A stretch of DNA of 64,000 nucleotides. It comes from Archangium violaceum Cb vi76. Its GTDB lineage: Bacteria; Myxococcota; Myxococcia; Myxococcales; Myxococcaceae. Below are positions 35,441 to 43,567 of the stretch, piece after piece; position 1 is the first letter of the stretch, and every line of letters starts with the position of its first letter. Made by a program: the position numbers and the translations under genes. The notes below the pieces were generated by a model. That model saw nothing but the letters and a program-made list of their open reading frames with translations, was not told the origin of the DNA and did not search any database. The stretch covers positions 55,558 through 119,557 of the forward strand of contig NZ_JPMI01000025.1 in NCBI RefSeq assembly GCF_000733295.1, written 5' to 3'.

Positions 35441-36667
35441 ATGCCAACACGCGTCTCGCTGAACTTCGATGACTGTCTTTCCAGCCAGCTCCAGGCCGCG
35501 GCGATACTAGAAGCCCGGGGAATGCGCGGCACCTTCTACATCAACAGTGGGAGGCTGGGCCTATCCGGCCGTCTGACGGTCGCCCAGGTGCGTGCGCTCC
35601 AGGACGCCGGACACGAGATTGGCGGCCACACGCTGACCCACCCTCACCTGACCACGCTGTCGGCGGACGAACAGCGGCGGGAAATCTGCAACGACCGGGT
35701 GGCCCTGCTGAACCAGGGCTTCCGGGTGACCTCGTTCGCCTACCCATTCGGTGACAAGGACTCCGTCACACGGCAGATCGTCATCGACTGCAACTACAAC
35801 TCTGCCCGGGAGAGCGGCGGCCTGCGCACGCCCACGGGCGGCTCCGGCAATCCCTACGCGGAGTCCGTTCCCCCCGCGGACGCCTACGCCATCCGCACGC
35901 ACGGCTCCGTGCAGGACACCACCTCGCTCGCGACCCTCCAAGCCTACGTGCTCCGGGCGGAAGAGAGTGGCGGCGGGTGGGTGCCCATCGTCTTCCACCA
36001 CATCTGCGACGGGTGCGGTGAGACGTATGCGATTACTCCGGCGAACCTGGCGGCGTTCCTCGACTGGCTGGCCCCGCGCGCCTCGCGGGGAACCACGGTC
36101 GTCCGCATGGACACCGTCATCGGCGGGGAGCTGAAGCCGCCCGTCACCTTCCCACCGGAGGTGACCCCGACGCAGCTCTTCAAGAACCCGTCGCTCGAAG
36201 CGGACAGCAACGGGGACGGGACGCCGGACTGCTGGCAGCGCGGCGGCTTCGGCACCAACTCCTTCACCTGGACTCGGACGACGGATGCACACGGCGGAAG
36301 CTGGGCGCAGCAGGTGCGCATCACCAGCATCTCCAGCGGAGACCGCAAGCTCATCAACCTGCAGGACGGCGGCTCGTGCGCGCCCCCCGCGACCACCGGC
36401 CACCACTACCGAGTCTCCGCCTGGTACAAGGCCACCACGTCGGTTCGGTTCAAGGCGTACTACCGCAACACCTCGGGTGGTTGGGATTTCTGGACGCAGG
36501 GGCCGCTGCTGCCGGCGACCAGCACCTACACCCGGGCCGAGTGGACGACGCCCGCCGTGCCCTCGGCGGCCAGGGCGCTCAGTCTGGGCATGTCGCTCGA
36601 CCGGGTGGGCACGCTCACCATGGACGACTTCTCGCTCACCGACATCGACGAGACCGCCTCACCGTGA
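35441..36667 (+). CDS. Polysaccharide deacetylase (NodB domain) with C-terminal carbohydrate-binding-like domain
   Basis: The start ATG at 35441 gives 408 residues. NodB motif 1 is VSLNFDDCLSSQ (TFDDG variant with FDD retained) and motif 2 is HEIGGHTLTHPHL, with metal-binding His residues. A later conserved stretch is VTSFAYPFGDKD. The C-terminal half (LFKNPSLEADSNGDGTPDCW onward) is a galactose-binding-like beta-sandwich. Family members remove N- or O-acetyl groups from chitin, peptidoglycan or exopolysaccharide. No signal peptide is present from this start, which is odd for such a domain set. The true 5' end may have been lost by rearrangement. Confidence 0.88.
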   Translation: MPTRVSLNFDDCLSSQLQAAAILEARGMRGTFYINSGRLGLSGRLTVAQVRALQDAGHEIGGHTLTHPHLTTLSADEQRREICNDRVALLNQGFRVTSFAYPFGDKDSVTRQIVIDCNYNSARESGGLRTPTGGSGNPYAESVPPADAYAIRTHGSVQDTTSLATLQAYVLRAEESGGGWVPIVFHHICDGCGETYAITPANLAAFLDWLAPRASRGTTVVRMDTVIGGELKPPVTFPPEVTPTQLFKNPSLEADSNGDGTPDCWQRGGFGTNSFTWTRTTDAHGGSWAQQVRITSISSGDRKLINLQDGGSCAPPATTGHHYRVSAWYKATTSVRFKAYYRNTSGGWDFWTQGPLLPATSTYTRAEWTTPAVPSAARALSLGMSLDRVGTLTMDDFSLTDIDETASP

Positions 36668-36780
36668 ACCCGGGCCCACCGTGCTCGTGCGCACCGGGCG
36701 TAACGCCTCGTGGCGTCGCTTCGAGGAGCTGGTTCGGCCTCGAGCCACGGCTCGGGCAGGCGACGTTGCCGGGCTTCATG

Positions 36781-36822
36781 GCTACTTCCAGTGGAGGCGG
36801 CGGGAATCGAAGCCGCCGCCGG
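36781..36822 (-). repeat. tmRNA/tRNA 3'-end-like sequence, copy 2
   Basis: Bases 36781-36811 match 63362-63392 in 30 of 31 positions, including about 10 nt beyond the acceptor end (minus-strand CTGGAAGTAGC against CTGGATGTAGC). The minus strand gives a T-arm with loop TTCGATT and acceptor CGCCTCCA. The T-stem has one mismatch (GCGGC/CCCGC), so it is not a functional RNA end. No tRNA body is attached. It lies 46 bp before the Cys-rich lipoprotein gene. Confidence 0.6.
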
Positions 36823-36856
36823 CGGCCCCTGGAACGACGTGGTCAGCGCGGGGTGC

Positions 36857-37135
36857 TCAGTAGTAACAACGCCAATACGAGGCCTCGCCCCCGTCGCAGT
36901 AGCACGTGGCGTGACCGACATCCCCGATCTTGCACGTCCGTGGGTTGGCTCCAGACGATGGGCAGGCGGTACCATCCAATTCGGCGCAGTAAAGCAACAC
37001 CGCGGCACGGACCTCGCCTGTCTCATGGGCACCCGGCTGCTCCGTACCGAGCGGCGCGGCATCCCTGTCTGCTTCGACACCACCACAGCCCGCCAGCAAG
37101 CACGCAGACAACACGACCCTGATGATTCCTCGCAT
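36857..37135 (-). CDS. Small Cys-rich lipoprotein
   Basis: This encodes 92 residues with start ATG after GGAGGG. MRGIIRVVLSACLLAGCGG is a lipoprotein signal. After a linker, the C-terminal 45 residues contain six Cys (LLYCAELDGTACPSS, PRTCKIGDVGHATCYCDGG, WRCYY), probably a compact disulfide-bonded domain. The family is unknown. The arrangement next to a tmRNA-like repeat mirrors the gene at 2856. Confidence 0.78.
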   Translation of the reverse strand: MRGIIRVVLSACLLAGCGGVEADRDAAPLGTEQPGAHETGEVRAAVLLYCAELDGTACPSSGANPRTCKIGDVGHATCYCDGGEASYWRCYY

Positions 37136-37642
37136 GTGCCCTCCAAGTTGTGAAGCTTCGCGAGGCTCTCACGACTCTGGGGCAATGACTACCGCAAACG
37201 CGTGCAGCCGATGCACCGGTGGCCTTCCGTGGGAGAGCGCTCCAGCACGAGTCTGCTGGAGCACCCATTCCACCTATACCTCGCTCGCGGGGCTGGAGGA
37301 CACCTTCGCTTCGGAGGTCCGTGTAGGGCCCCGTGGTGCAGCTGTCCGAGGACAGATAGTTGCATCCTTGGCCCTCGAGACGCGGAAGCAGACCAGCTCC
37401 GCGGGAATGCCATCAAGGAGCTGCGTGCCGCGAAGGCCCTCGGTCTCGCGGACGCGGTGCTCGCGCGGTGTCACGCGTCCCTGTAGCAAGGCACGTCGCG
37501 ACGGCCCTGGCGGCCTCGAACCGCCGCCGCCCCACCAGGCGGAGGTGGAGCCTGGCGCTGGAGCGCTTCGAGGAGGCGGAGGACGGGCACATCGCCTGGA
37601 GGAGTAGAGTAGGAAGTGTGCCCCACCCTCTCGGGTGTTCGC
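37136..37642. other. Intergenic region with possible gene fragments
   Basis: There is no complete gene. A plus-strand stretch ending at 37486 reads DAEADQLRGNAIKELRAAKA and LADAVLARCHASL before a stop, which looks like the C-terminus of a lost gene. A T-arm-like stem (GGCGG/CCGCC) near 37505-37525 lacks an acceptor. Confidence 0.35.
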
Positions 37643-39475
37643 ATGAATGAGGTTCTCATGGAGCACAATCCAGAGTCCCCGCGTGACACGTCGAACGCAC
37701 CGGTTCAAGAACAGCGGGCGCTCACCAGGGTCGGGGACGAGGGGACGGGCGAGCGCGGTCCGGTGGAAGCACGCCTGGCGATGCAGAGCAGGCTGCTGGA
37801 GCTGGTCGCGAGAGGCACGCCGCTGCCAGACATGCTGAATGCCATCACCCGTGGCATCGAGCAACTGGCCCCGGGAATGATGGCCTCGGTGCTATTGCTG
37901 GACGAGGAGGGCAGACTGCACATGGGCGCGGGGGCGAGCCTGCCGCCGGCCTACAACGCCGCCGTCGAGGGGCTGGCCATCGGCCCCAACGTGGGCAGCT
38001 GCGGCGCGGCCGCCTACTGGAAGACCCTGGTCGTGGTGACGGACATCAACACCCATCCCAACTGGGCGTTCTTCCGGCACAACATGAAGGGATACCGGCT
38101 CCAGGCCTGCTGGTCCGGCCCCATCCTCTCCTCCGAGGGGCGGGTGCTCGGGACGCTGGCCATGTACTACAACGAGCCGCGCGCCCCCAAGCCGCACGAG
38201 CTGCACATCATCGAGACCATGGCCCATATCGCCTCCGTGGCGCTGGAGAAAGCCCAGGCCGAGCGGGAGCGGGAGCGCCTGCTGGCCCGCGAGCGCCAGG
38301 CCCGCCATGAGGCCGAGGCCGCCAGCCGGATGAAGGACGAGTTCCTCTCCACGCTCTCCCACGAGCTGCGCACGCCCCTCACCTCCATCCTCGGGTGGGC
38401 CCAGCTGCTGCGCACCCGTCCCATGCCCGAGGAGAAGCGCCAGCGGGCCCTGGAGACCATCGAGCGCAACGCGCGGGCACAGACACGGCTCATCGAGGAT
38501 CTGCTGGACATCAGCCGCATCGTCACCGGCAAGCTGCGGCTGGACGTGCATCCGCTCGAGCCCCAATCCGTGCTGGAGGCGGCACTCGAAGCGGTCCGCC
38601 CGGCGGCCGAGGCCAAGGGCGTGCGGCTGGAGCTGCGGCTCTCCCCCGACGTGGGGCCCCTGCCCGTGGACGCCGAGCGGTTGCAGCAGATGGTGTGGAA
38701 CCTGCTGACCAACGCCATCAAGTTCACGCCGGCGGGAGGCCAGGTGGTGGTGCGGTTGGAGCGCGGGGAGCGCGAGGCCCGGCTGGAGGTGGAGGACACG
38801 GGCGAGGGCATCTCCCCGGACTTCCTGCCGCATGTCTTCGAGCGCTTCCGCCAGGCCGACAGCAGCACGACCCGCGCCCATGGTGGACTGGGCCTGGGGT
38901 TGGCCATCGTGCGCCACCTGGTGGAGATGCATGGAGGCTCCGTGTCGGCGCACAGCGAGGGGCCAGGCCGGGGCGCCACCTTCCGCATCCGCCTGCCGTT
39001 GACTCCACCACGCGCACCGGAGCCGCCACCGGCCCGTCTGGCCCGGCCGGCTCAACACCCCCGGCTCCTGGCGGCCGAGACGCCCTCCCTGGAAGGACTT
39101 CGCATCCTGGTGGTGGAGGACGAGCCGGATACGCAGGCCCTCCTCTCCGAGGTACTGGAGGGCAGCCACGCCCAGGTGTTGCGCGCGGCGAGCACCCGGG
39201 AGGCGCTGGAGCTGCTCGGCTCCGTCCGGCCCGACGTGCTCGTCTCGGACATCGGCATGGCGGGAGGCGAGGACGGGTACTGCCTGATTCGCCGGATCCG
39301 CGCCGGGGAGCGTGACGGGCAGCACCTTCCCGCGGTCGCGCTCACGGCCTTTGCCCGGGGCGAGGATCGGCGGCGCGCCCTGGCCGCGGGCTTCGACATG
39401 CACGTCGCCAAACCGTTGAACACCTCGACGCTGCTCTCCGTGGTGGCCTCGCTCATTCCCTCCCGAGGCACCTGA
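37643..39475 (+). CDS. Hybrid sensor histidine kinase (GAF–HisKA–HATPase–receiver)
   Basis: This encodes 610 residues from ATG 37643; ATG 37658 with TGAGG before it is also possible. The GAF domain (about 55-205) includes GPNVGSCGAAAYWKTLVVVT. A short coiled coil leads to HisKA with the phospho-acceptor in FLSTLSHELRTPLTSILGWA. HATPase_c follows (NLLTNAIKFTPAGG, EDTGEGISPDFLPHVFERF, GLGLGLAIVRHLVEMHGG). The C-terminal receiver has ILVVEDEPDT, the phospho-Asp in DVLVSDIGMAGG and the late Lys in HVAKPLN. It has no membrane segment, so it is a cytosolic sensor. It lies 360 bp upstream of the exported LRR gene series and could control it, but that is only positional. Confidence 0.94.
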   Translation: MNEVLMEHNPESPRDTSNAPVQEQRALTRVGDEGTGERGPVEARLAMQSRLLELVARGTPLPDMLNAITRGIEQLAPGMMASVLLLDEEGRLHMGAGASLPPAYNAAVEGLAIGPNVGSCGAAAYWKTLVVVTDINTHPNWAFFRHNMKGYRLQACWSGPILSSEGRVLGTLAMYYNEPRAPKPHELHIIETMAHIASVALEKAQAERERERLLARERQARHEAEAASRMKDEFLSTLSHELRTPLTSILGWAQLLRTRPMPEEKRQRALETIERNARAQTRLIEDLLDISRIVTGKLRLDVHPLEPQSVLEAALEAVRPAAEAKGVRLELRLSPDVGPLPVDAERLQQMVWNLLTNAIKFTPAGGQVVVRLERGEREARLEVEDTGEGISPDFLPHVFERFRQADSSTTRAHGGLGLGLAIVRHLVEMHGGSVSAHSEGPGRGATFRIRLPLTPPRAPEPPPARLARPAQHPRLLAAETPSLEGLRILVVEDEPDTQALLSEVLEGSHAQVLRAASTREALELLGSVRPDVLVSDIGMAGGEDGYCLIRRIRAGERDGQHLPAVALTAFARGEDRRRALAAGFDMHVAKPLNTSTLLSVVASLIPSRGT

Positions 39476-39838
39476 CGGCCCAGTCTTCTGGCGCGGATGG
39501 CGCGCCTTCGCGGTGCACTACGCGAACGCCTTCGCGCGCGACGACGCGGGGCACCTGCTGGCGAATGCCTTCCACGGCGCATGGGACGAACCCGCATGGC
39601 CTGTCTGTCTTCCCATGCACGGAGAGGGCCCGCCTTCCACATCCAGGGGTCATGCTCTCCGGCGGGCACGCGTCACCCGTTTAGATGACAGGCTCAGCAA
39701 CGGTCTTTCACTTACAGTGCGTTCACCGTGCGATCGATGAGGCCCATCGGAGTGGGCTGCCCGTATGGCTGAAGGACCAGCCTCCTTCATCTTTCGGCTG
39801 GGGGTGGATCTGCGCGGCCCCACTGCAAGGAGAAGCAC
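39476..39838. other. Region upstream of the MACPF-like/LRR series, with a protein-like fragment
   Basis: Directly after the kinase stop, the plus strand reads WRAFAVHYANAFARDDAGHL and AFHGAWDEPAWPV without a start. It looks like a piece of an unrelated gene. The last 150 bp should hold the promoter of the gene at 39839; AAGGAGAAG lies 6 nt before its ATG. Confidence 0.4.
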
Positions 39839-41851
39839 ATGCGCCTTGATCGGCACTGGTTCATCCGCGCCGCCACACCTCTCTTCCTGGGAGTGATGGG
39901 GCTCAGCGGCTGTAGCGAAGCCCCGGGAAATCCCGCGGCGACAACGGTAGATGCATTTGGAACGACGGAACAGGACGTGCGCGTCACCCCGGCGCAGATG
40001 GTCGGGGCCGCTCTGCTGGGGACGGGCTTCTCGGTGGAGGACGAGTCCTTCCGGGGACAGTGCCTCCAGGGCTCCGTGGCCTACTCGGGCGCGGCGATGA
40101 GTGATGCCTCGCTCGTGCTGGTGGACAGCTACGAGCGCATCAAGAGCGACCTCGGCATCAACATCTCCGGCAAGGCCACCTTCGCCACCTGGGATCTCAA
40201 TGCCGCTGCGCGCTTCGCGATGAACGCGGCGGAGACCCTCAACAGCTCGAGCATGACGTTCCGCTATCAGGTGCGGGGCCGCAACGCGATGCTGGTGGAC
40301 GCGGTGCCCACGGCGCGGGCGCTGGAGGCGCGCACGCGCGGCTCGGAGGCGGTGAAGCAGATGTGCGGCACCGAGTTCGTCCAGCAGGTGGAGCTGGGCG
40401 CGGGCCTGTGGGTGAACGTCAAGTATGACTTCCTGGACCAGGCGGCCAAGTCGGAGTTCGCCGCGGACGTGAAGGTCAACATCCTCAAGCTCTTCTCGGG
40501 TTCGGGTGCCGTCACCCTGGAGGACGACCGGCTGAAGAAGAGCGCCAGCATCACGGTGTCCGCGCTGCAGCTGGGAGGCGACCCCACCCAGCTGAGCTCC
40601 ATCTTCTCGACGACGTGCCAGGACGAGGCGAGCCAGCCGACGGGTGGAGGCACGGCGGGCCCGCCGCGCCGGTGCATCGCGGCGTTGTCGTGCTCGCTGG
40701 AGCGGCCCCAGGACTGCCAGGCCGCGCTGGAGCGGATTGTCACGTATGCGGCCGAGGAGTTCCCCGCCCAGTTGCAGGACCTGCGGTACGACCCGACGAG
40801 CACGTCGGGGGCCGCCATCATGGCCTACATCACCCAGGGCTATAAGACGGGCGGCTTCTACGATCTGCTGAACGAGGACAGCCCGCTGGTGGAAGTGGCG
40901 GTGATCAACGCGCGCTCGCAGTTGCACGCGCGGCTGCTGCATCTGGTGTCGGACAGCCAGCGCGTCATGCAGTTGCTGAGCCCGTCGTTCCGGCTGACGT
41001 CGGAGGAGCGCCTCGGGTACGAGTCCACCCAGTCGCGTATCTCCAATCAAATCAACATGCTCGTGGCGGCGGCGAACATCTGCTACACGCGGCTGAGTGA
41101 CTGCGTGGGGGAGGTGGCGCGCTTCGACCTGGCCATCCAGACACCGGAGCTGCGCTACGACCGGGATACGCTGGCGAAGGTGCCGACCTTCTACGAGTAC
41201 TGCTCGGGACTGGCGACGGCGGACGACACCAAGAAGACGGTGACGGTGATGCGCGAGAAGCTGGGGGCCTCGGGCTTCACGTGTGACGAGGCGGCGCTCT
41301 ACCTGGAGCAGGAGGAGGCGCTGGATCTGAGCGGACAGGGGCTGGTGGACCTGCGTCCGCTGCGTGGGGCGAAGAACCTGCGCTACCTGTACCTGCGCGA
41401 CAACGCGCTGGTGAACATCCTCCCGCTGGGGGACCTCCCGCTGCTGCGCACGCTGGACTTCCGGCACAACTCGGTGCGGAGCCTGGGCGCGGTGGCCAAT
41501 CTGAAACGGCTCGAGCGGCTCACGGCCTCCTACAACCAGGTGATGTCGGTTGATTCCCTGGCGGCCCACCCCACGCTGCAGGAGGTGCGGCTGCTGGACA
41601 ACCCCATCGTCGACGTCGCCCCGCTGTCCACCATCCCCAACCTGAAGCTGCTCGTGGTGACGCTGGATGACGTGTGCAAGGTGGAGCGCAAGTGGCTGCT
41701 GGACAACGGCCGCATCACCGCGTCCATCCACGACATCTACGAGCGGCGCAACTTCGGCCCCACCTACGCCACTCCCGGCAACCGCAACACGGCCATCACC
41801 GGCTGGTTCATGTGCGCGGCCGTGGCCTCCTCGCTGACCGAAGCCCAGTAG
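39839..41851 (+). CDS. MACPF-like/leucine-rich-repeat lipoprotein, paralogue 1
   Basis: This encodes 670 residues with a lipobox Cys at 25 (FLGVMGLSGC). Residues about 45-270 resemble the MACPF/perforin core: LGTGFSVEDESFRGQCLQG, a Ser/Ala-rich stretch (NAAARFAMNAAETLNSSSMT), the signature-like CGTEFVQQVELGAGLWVNV starting at C176 (compare Y-G-T-H-F-x6-G-G), and LQLGGDPTQL. A Cys-containing helical region follows (about 285-480). Five or six SDS22-type LRRs of 22 residues start near 494 (LDLSGQGLVDLRPLRGAKNL, LRYLYLRDNALVNI), capped by ITGWFMCAAV. It is lipid-anchored and probably surface-exposed. Pore formation is inferred from the motif only. It is nearly identical in long DNA stretches to the gene at 50601. 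Confidence 0.9.
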   Translation: MRLDRHWFIRAATPLFLGVMGLSGCSEAPGNPAATTVDAFGTTEQDVRVTPAQMVGAALLGTGFSVEDESFRGQCLQGSVAYSGAAMSDASLVLVDSYERIKSDLGINISGKATFATWDLNAAARFAMNAAETLNSSSMTFRYQVRGRNAMLVDAVPTARALEARTRGSEAVKQMCGTEFVQQVELGAGLWVNVKYDFLDQAAKSEFAADVKVNILKLFSGSGAVTLEDDRLKKSASITVSALQLGGDPTQLSSIFSTTCQDEASQPTGGGTAGPPRRCIAALSCSLERPQDCQAALERIVTYAAEEFPAQLQDLRYDPTSTSGAAIMAYITQGYKTGGFYDLLNEDSPLVEVAVINARSQLHARLLHLVSDSQRVMQLLSPSFRLTSEERLGYESTQSRISNQINMLVAAANICYTRLSDCVGEVARFDLAIQTPELRYDRDTLAKVPTFYEYCSGLATADDTKKTVTVMREKLGASGFTCDEAALYLEQEEALDLSGQGLVDLRPLRGAKNLRYLYLRDNALVNILPLGDLPLLRTLDFRHNSVRSLGAVANLKRLERLTASYNQVMSVDSLAAHPTLQEVRLLDNPIVDVAPLSTIPNLKLLVVTLDDVCKVERKWLLDNGRITASIHDIYERRNFGPTYATPGNRNTAITGWFMCAAVASSLTEAQ

Positions 41852-41931
41852 CAGTCCTTCCAGGGAGGGGTTGGCGCCAGAGGGCCGCCCCTCCCCGGGA
41901 GTCTCACCCGTCGTATCCGAGGGGGTACCTC

Positions 41932-43440
41932 GTGAAAATGAATTGGTTTGCCCAGAAGGCATGGAAGGGCTCGCTGGTCATGGGAGGCGCGGTCCTCCTC
42001 GCCAGTGGTCCGGTGTTCGCACAGACGATGCGCTTCGCGCCTGGCAGTCCGGAGGCGCAGGCGCTCTGCAAGAAGGACGTCGCGTCGAGGAACGACAAGG
42101 AGTTCCTCTACATGCGGCTGAAGTGGCTGCGCGGCTGCAACCGCATCACGGATGCGCAGCTCGCCGCCTTCGGGCCGGACATCGCCGCCATCGACAACGA
42201 GATGATGATGCGGGGCGATGCCACCCTGGCCAGCATGCCGAGCTACCAGGCCGCCCTGAGCAAGGACTGGACCTACCCGCTCTTCGTCACAGGGGATGGG
42301 ACCCTCCCCGTGGAGCAACTGATCGTGTGGAAGCCGAACTACTTCGGCAACTTCCTCCAGAGCATCGATGAGTACGGCGAGCTCAGCACGACCTCGGCCT
42401 CCTGCCCGTCTGCCGCCGCCATGCGCACCATGGTGACCACGTGCACGAACGTGCAGGTGACGCAACCCGCTGTCTTCGGTGGGATGGACATCGGTGACAA
42501 CATCGAGGCGCGCTGCCGTGTCGAGGACGTCATCGGCGTGCAGGAGATGGCGAGGCGCCGCAGCGACTGGGCGCTCCAGTGCGGGATGATCTTCGAGGAG
42601 GAGTGGTGGAACCTCTACTACGAGATCAGCGGCGGGACCCGGCGCACGCTCCCGGTGGGCGAGACGCGGTACGTCTCCTTCGCCCAGTACCCGCCCAGTG
42701 GCACCAATGTGGAGACCTGGACCTGGCCGCTCTGGAAGCCAGAGGTGACTCCCTACAACGCGGCGACGGGCGCGCGGCTGCCCACGCAACTCATCACCGA
42801 CAAGGATGAGGGCGGCAACCTGGTGGCCAACGTGACCGTGCTGGCCAAGAACAACATGGGCGTCTACCCGCAGTGCGACATTCCCGCCGGGGTGTCGCTG
42901 TTCGGGTTCTGCCCGTTTGGCTGCTTCGCGCCTGACCAGGAGCTGATGTTCGAGTCCGGGCCGATGGCCATCGAGGGCGCGATGAAGGCCGGCAAGGTGG
43001 ACCTCATCACCCTGGCGCCGGACGCCACGCTGGAGCAGCTCAGCTTCATGGCCAACACGGTGAACCGCTACGTCGCGGACCCGCTGCCGCAGAAGCAGGA
43101 GCTGGTGTCGCTGCGGATGGAGAGCGGCGGCAGCCTGCGCGTGACGCCGAGCCATCCCCTCATCGTCGAGGATGGAACCATCCGCCAGGCCCGCGACCTG
43201 CAGGTGGGGGACCAGCTGATGCGCGCGGACGGAACGCTGGACGCGGTGTCCGAGCTGCAGACCTCGGAGTACTACGGCAAGGTGTTCAACGTGAAGCCGG
43301 TGACGCTGGACACGACCACCAACGTGCTCATCGCGCAGGGCTACCTGACCGCCTCGCAGCGCTACCAGAGCGATGGGGAGCGCTACCTGCGCCGTGCCAT
43401 GCTGCGGCGCACGCTGCCGGACTGGACCCTCTCCGAGTGA
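41932..43440 (+). CDS. Exported Hint (hedgehog/intein-type) autoprocessing protein
   Basis: The GTG start at 41932 after GAGGGGG gives 502 residues with signal peptide ending PVFAQ. The N-terminal 320 residues are unrecognised, with several Cys and Trp-rich strands (MIFEEEWWNLYYEISGG). A Hint domain begins at C331 in FGCFAPDQELMF. Block B is LRVTPSHPLIVED with H408, then ARDLQVGDQLMRADGTLDAV and YYGKVFNVKPV, and the end is NVLIAQGYLTASQRY. Hint domains cleave the peptide bond before their Cys through a thioester. A canonical terminal His-Asn is absent, as in hedgehog or Hog-type domains, so the N-terminal part may be released or transferred to a nucleophile. It sits 80 bp after the first MACPF-like/LRR gene. 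Confidence 0.85.
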   Translation: MKMNWFAQKAWKGSLVMGGAVLLASGPVFAQTMRFAPGSPEAQALCKKDVASRNDKEFLYMRLKWLRGCNRITDAQLAAFGPDIAAIDNEMMMRGDATLASMPSYQAALSKDWTYPLFVTGDGTLPVEQLIVWKPNYFGNFLQSIDEYGELSTTSASCPSAAAMRTMVTTCTNVQVTQPAVFGGMDIGDNIEARCRVEDVIGVQEMARRRSDWALQCGMIFEEEWWNLYYEISGGTRRTLPVGETRYVSFAQYPPSGTNVETWTWPLWKPEVTPYNAATGARLPTQLITDKDEGGNLVANVTVLAKNNMGVYPQCDIPAGVSLFGFCPFGCFAPDQELMFESGPMAIEGAMKAGKVDLITLAPDATLEQLSFMANTVNRYVADPLPQKQELVSLRMESGGSLRVTPSHPLIVEDGTIRQARDLQVGDQLMRADGTLDAVSELQTSEYYGKVFNVKPVTLDTTTNVLIAQGYLTASQRYQSDGERYLRRAMLRRTLPDWTLSE

Positions 43441-43567
43441 GGAGAGCGGTCCCCTGACGTGACCTGGCGGGGAAGGGCCGTGCTCGCCGCGCGGCTCCTC
43501 CCCGCTCCTGTTGCCCGTTGATGGTGTCTGGCCGCGTGCCCTTCGACACCTGCCCTGGAGTCCTGTC

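Noticed and set aside
37500..37545. GGCGG-TTCGAGG-CCGCC T-arm-like hairpin on the minus strand
   Set aside because: There is no acceptor strand and no similarity to the three tmRNA-like cores; the region is GC-rich and forms such stems by chance.
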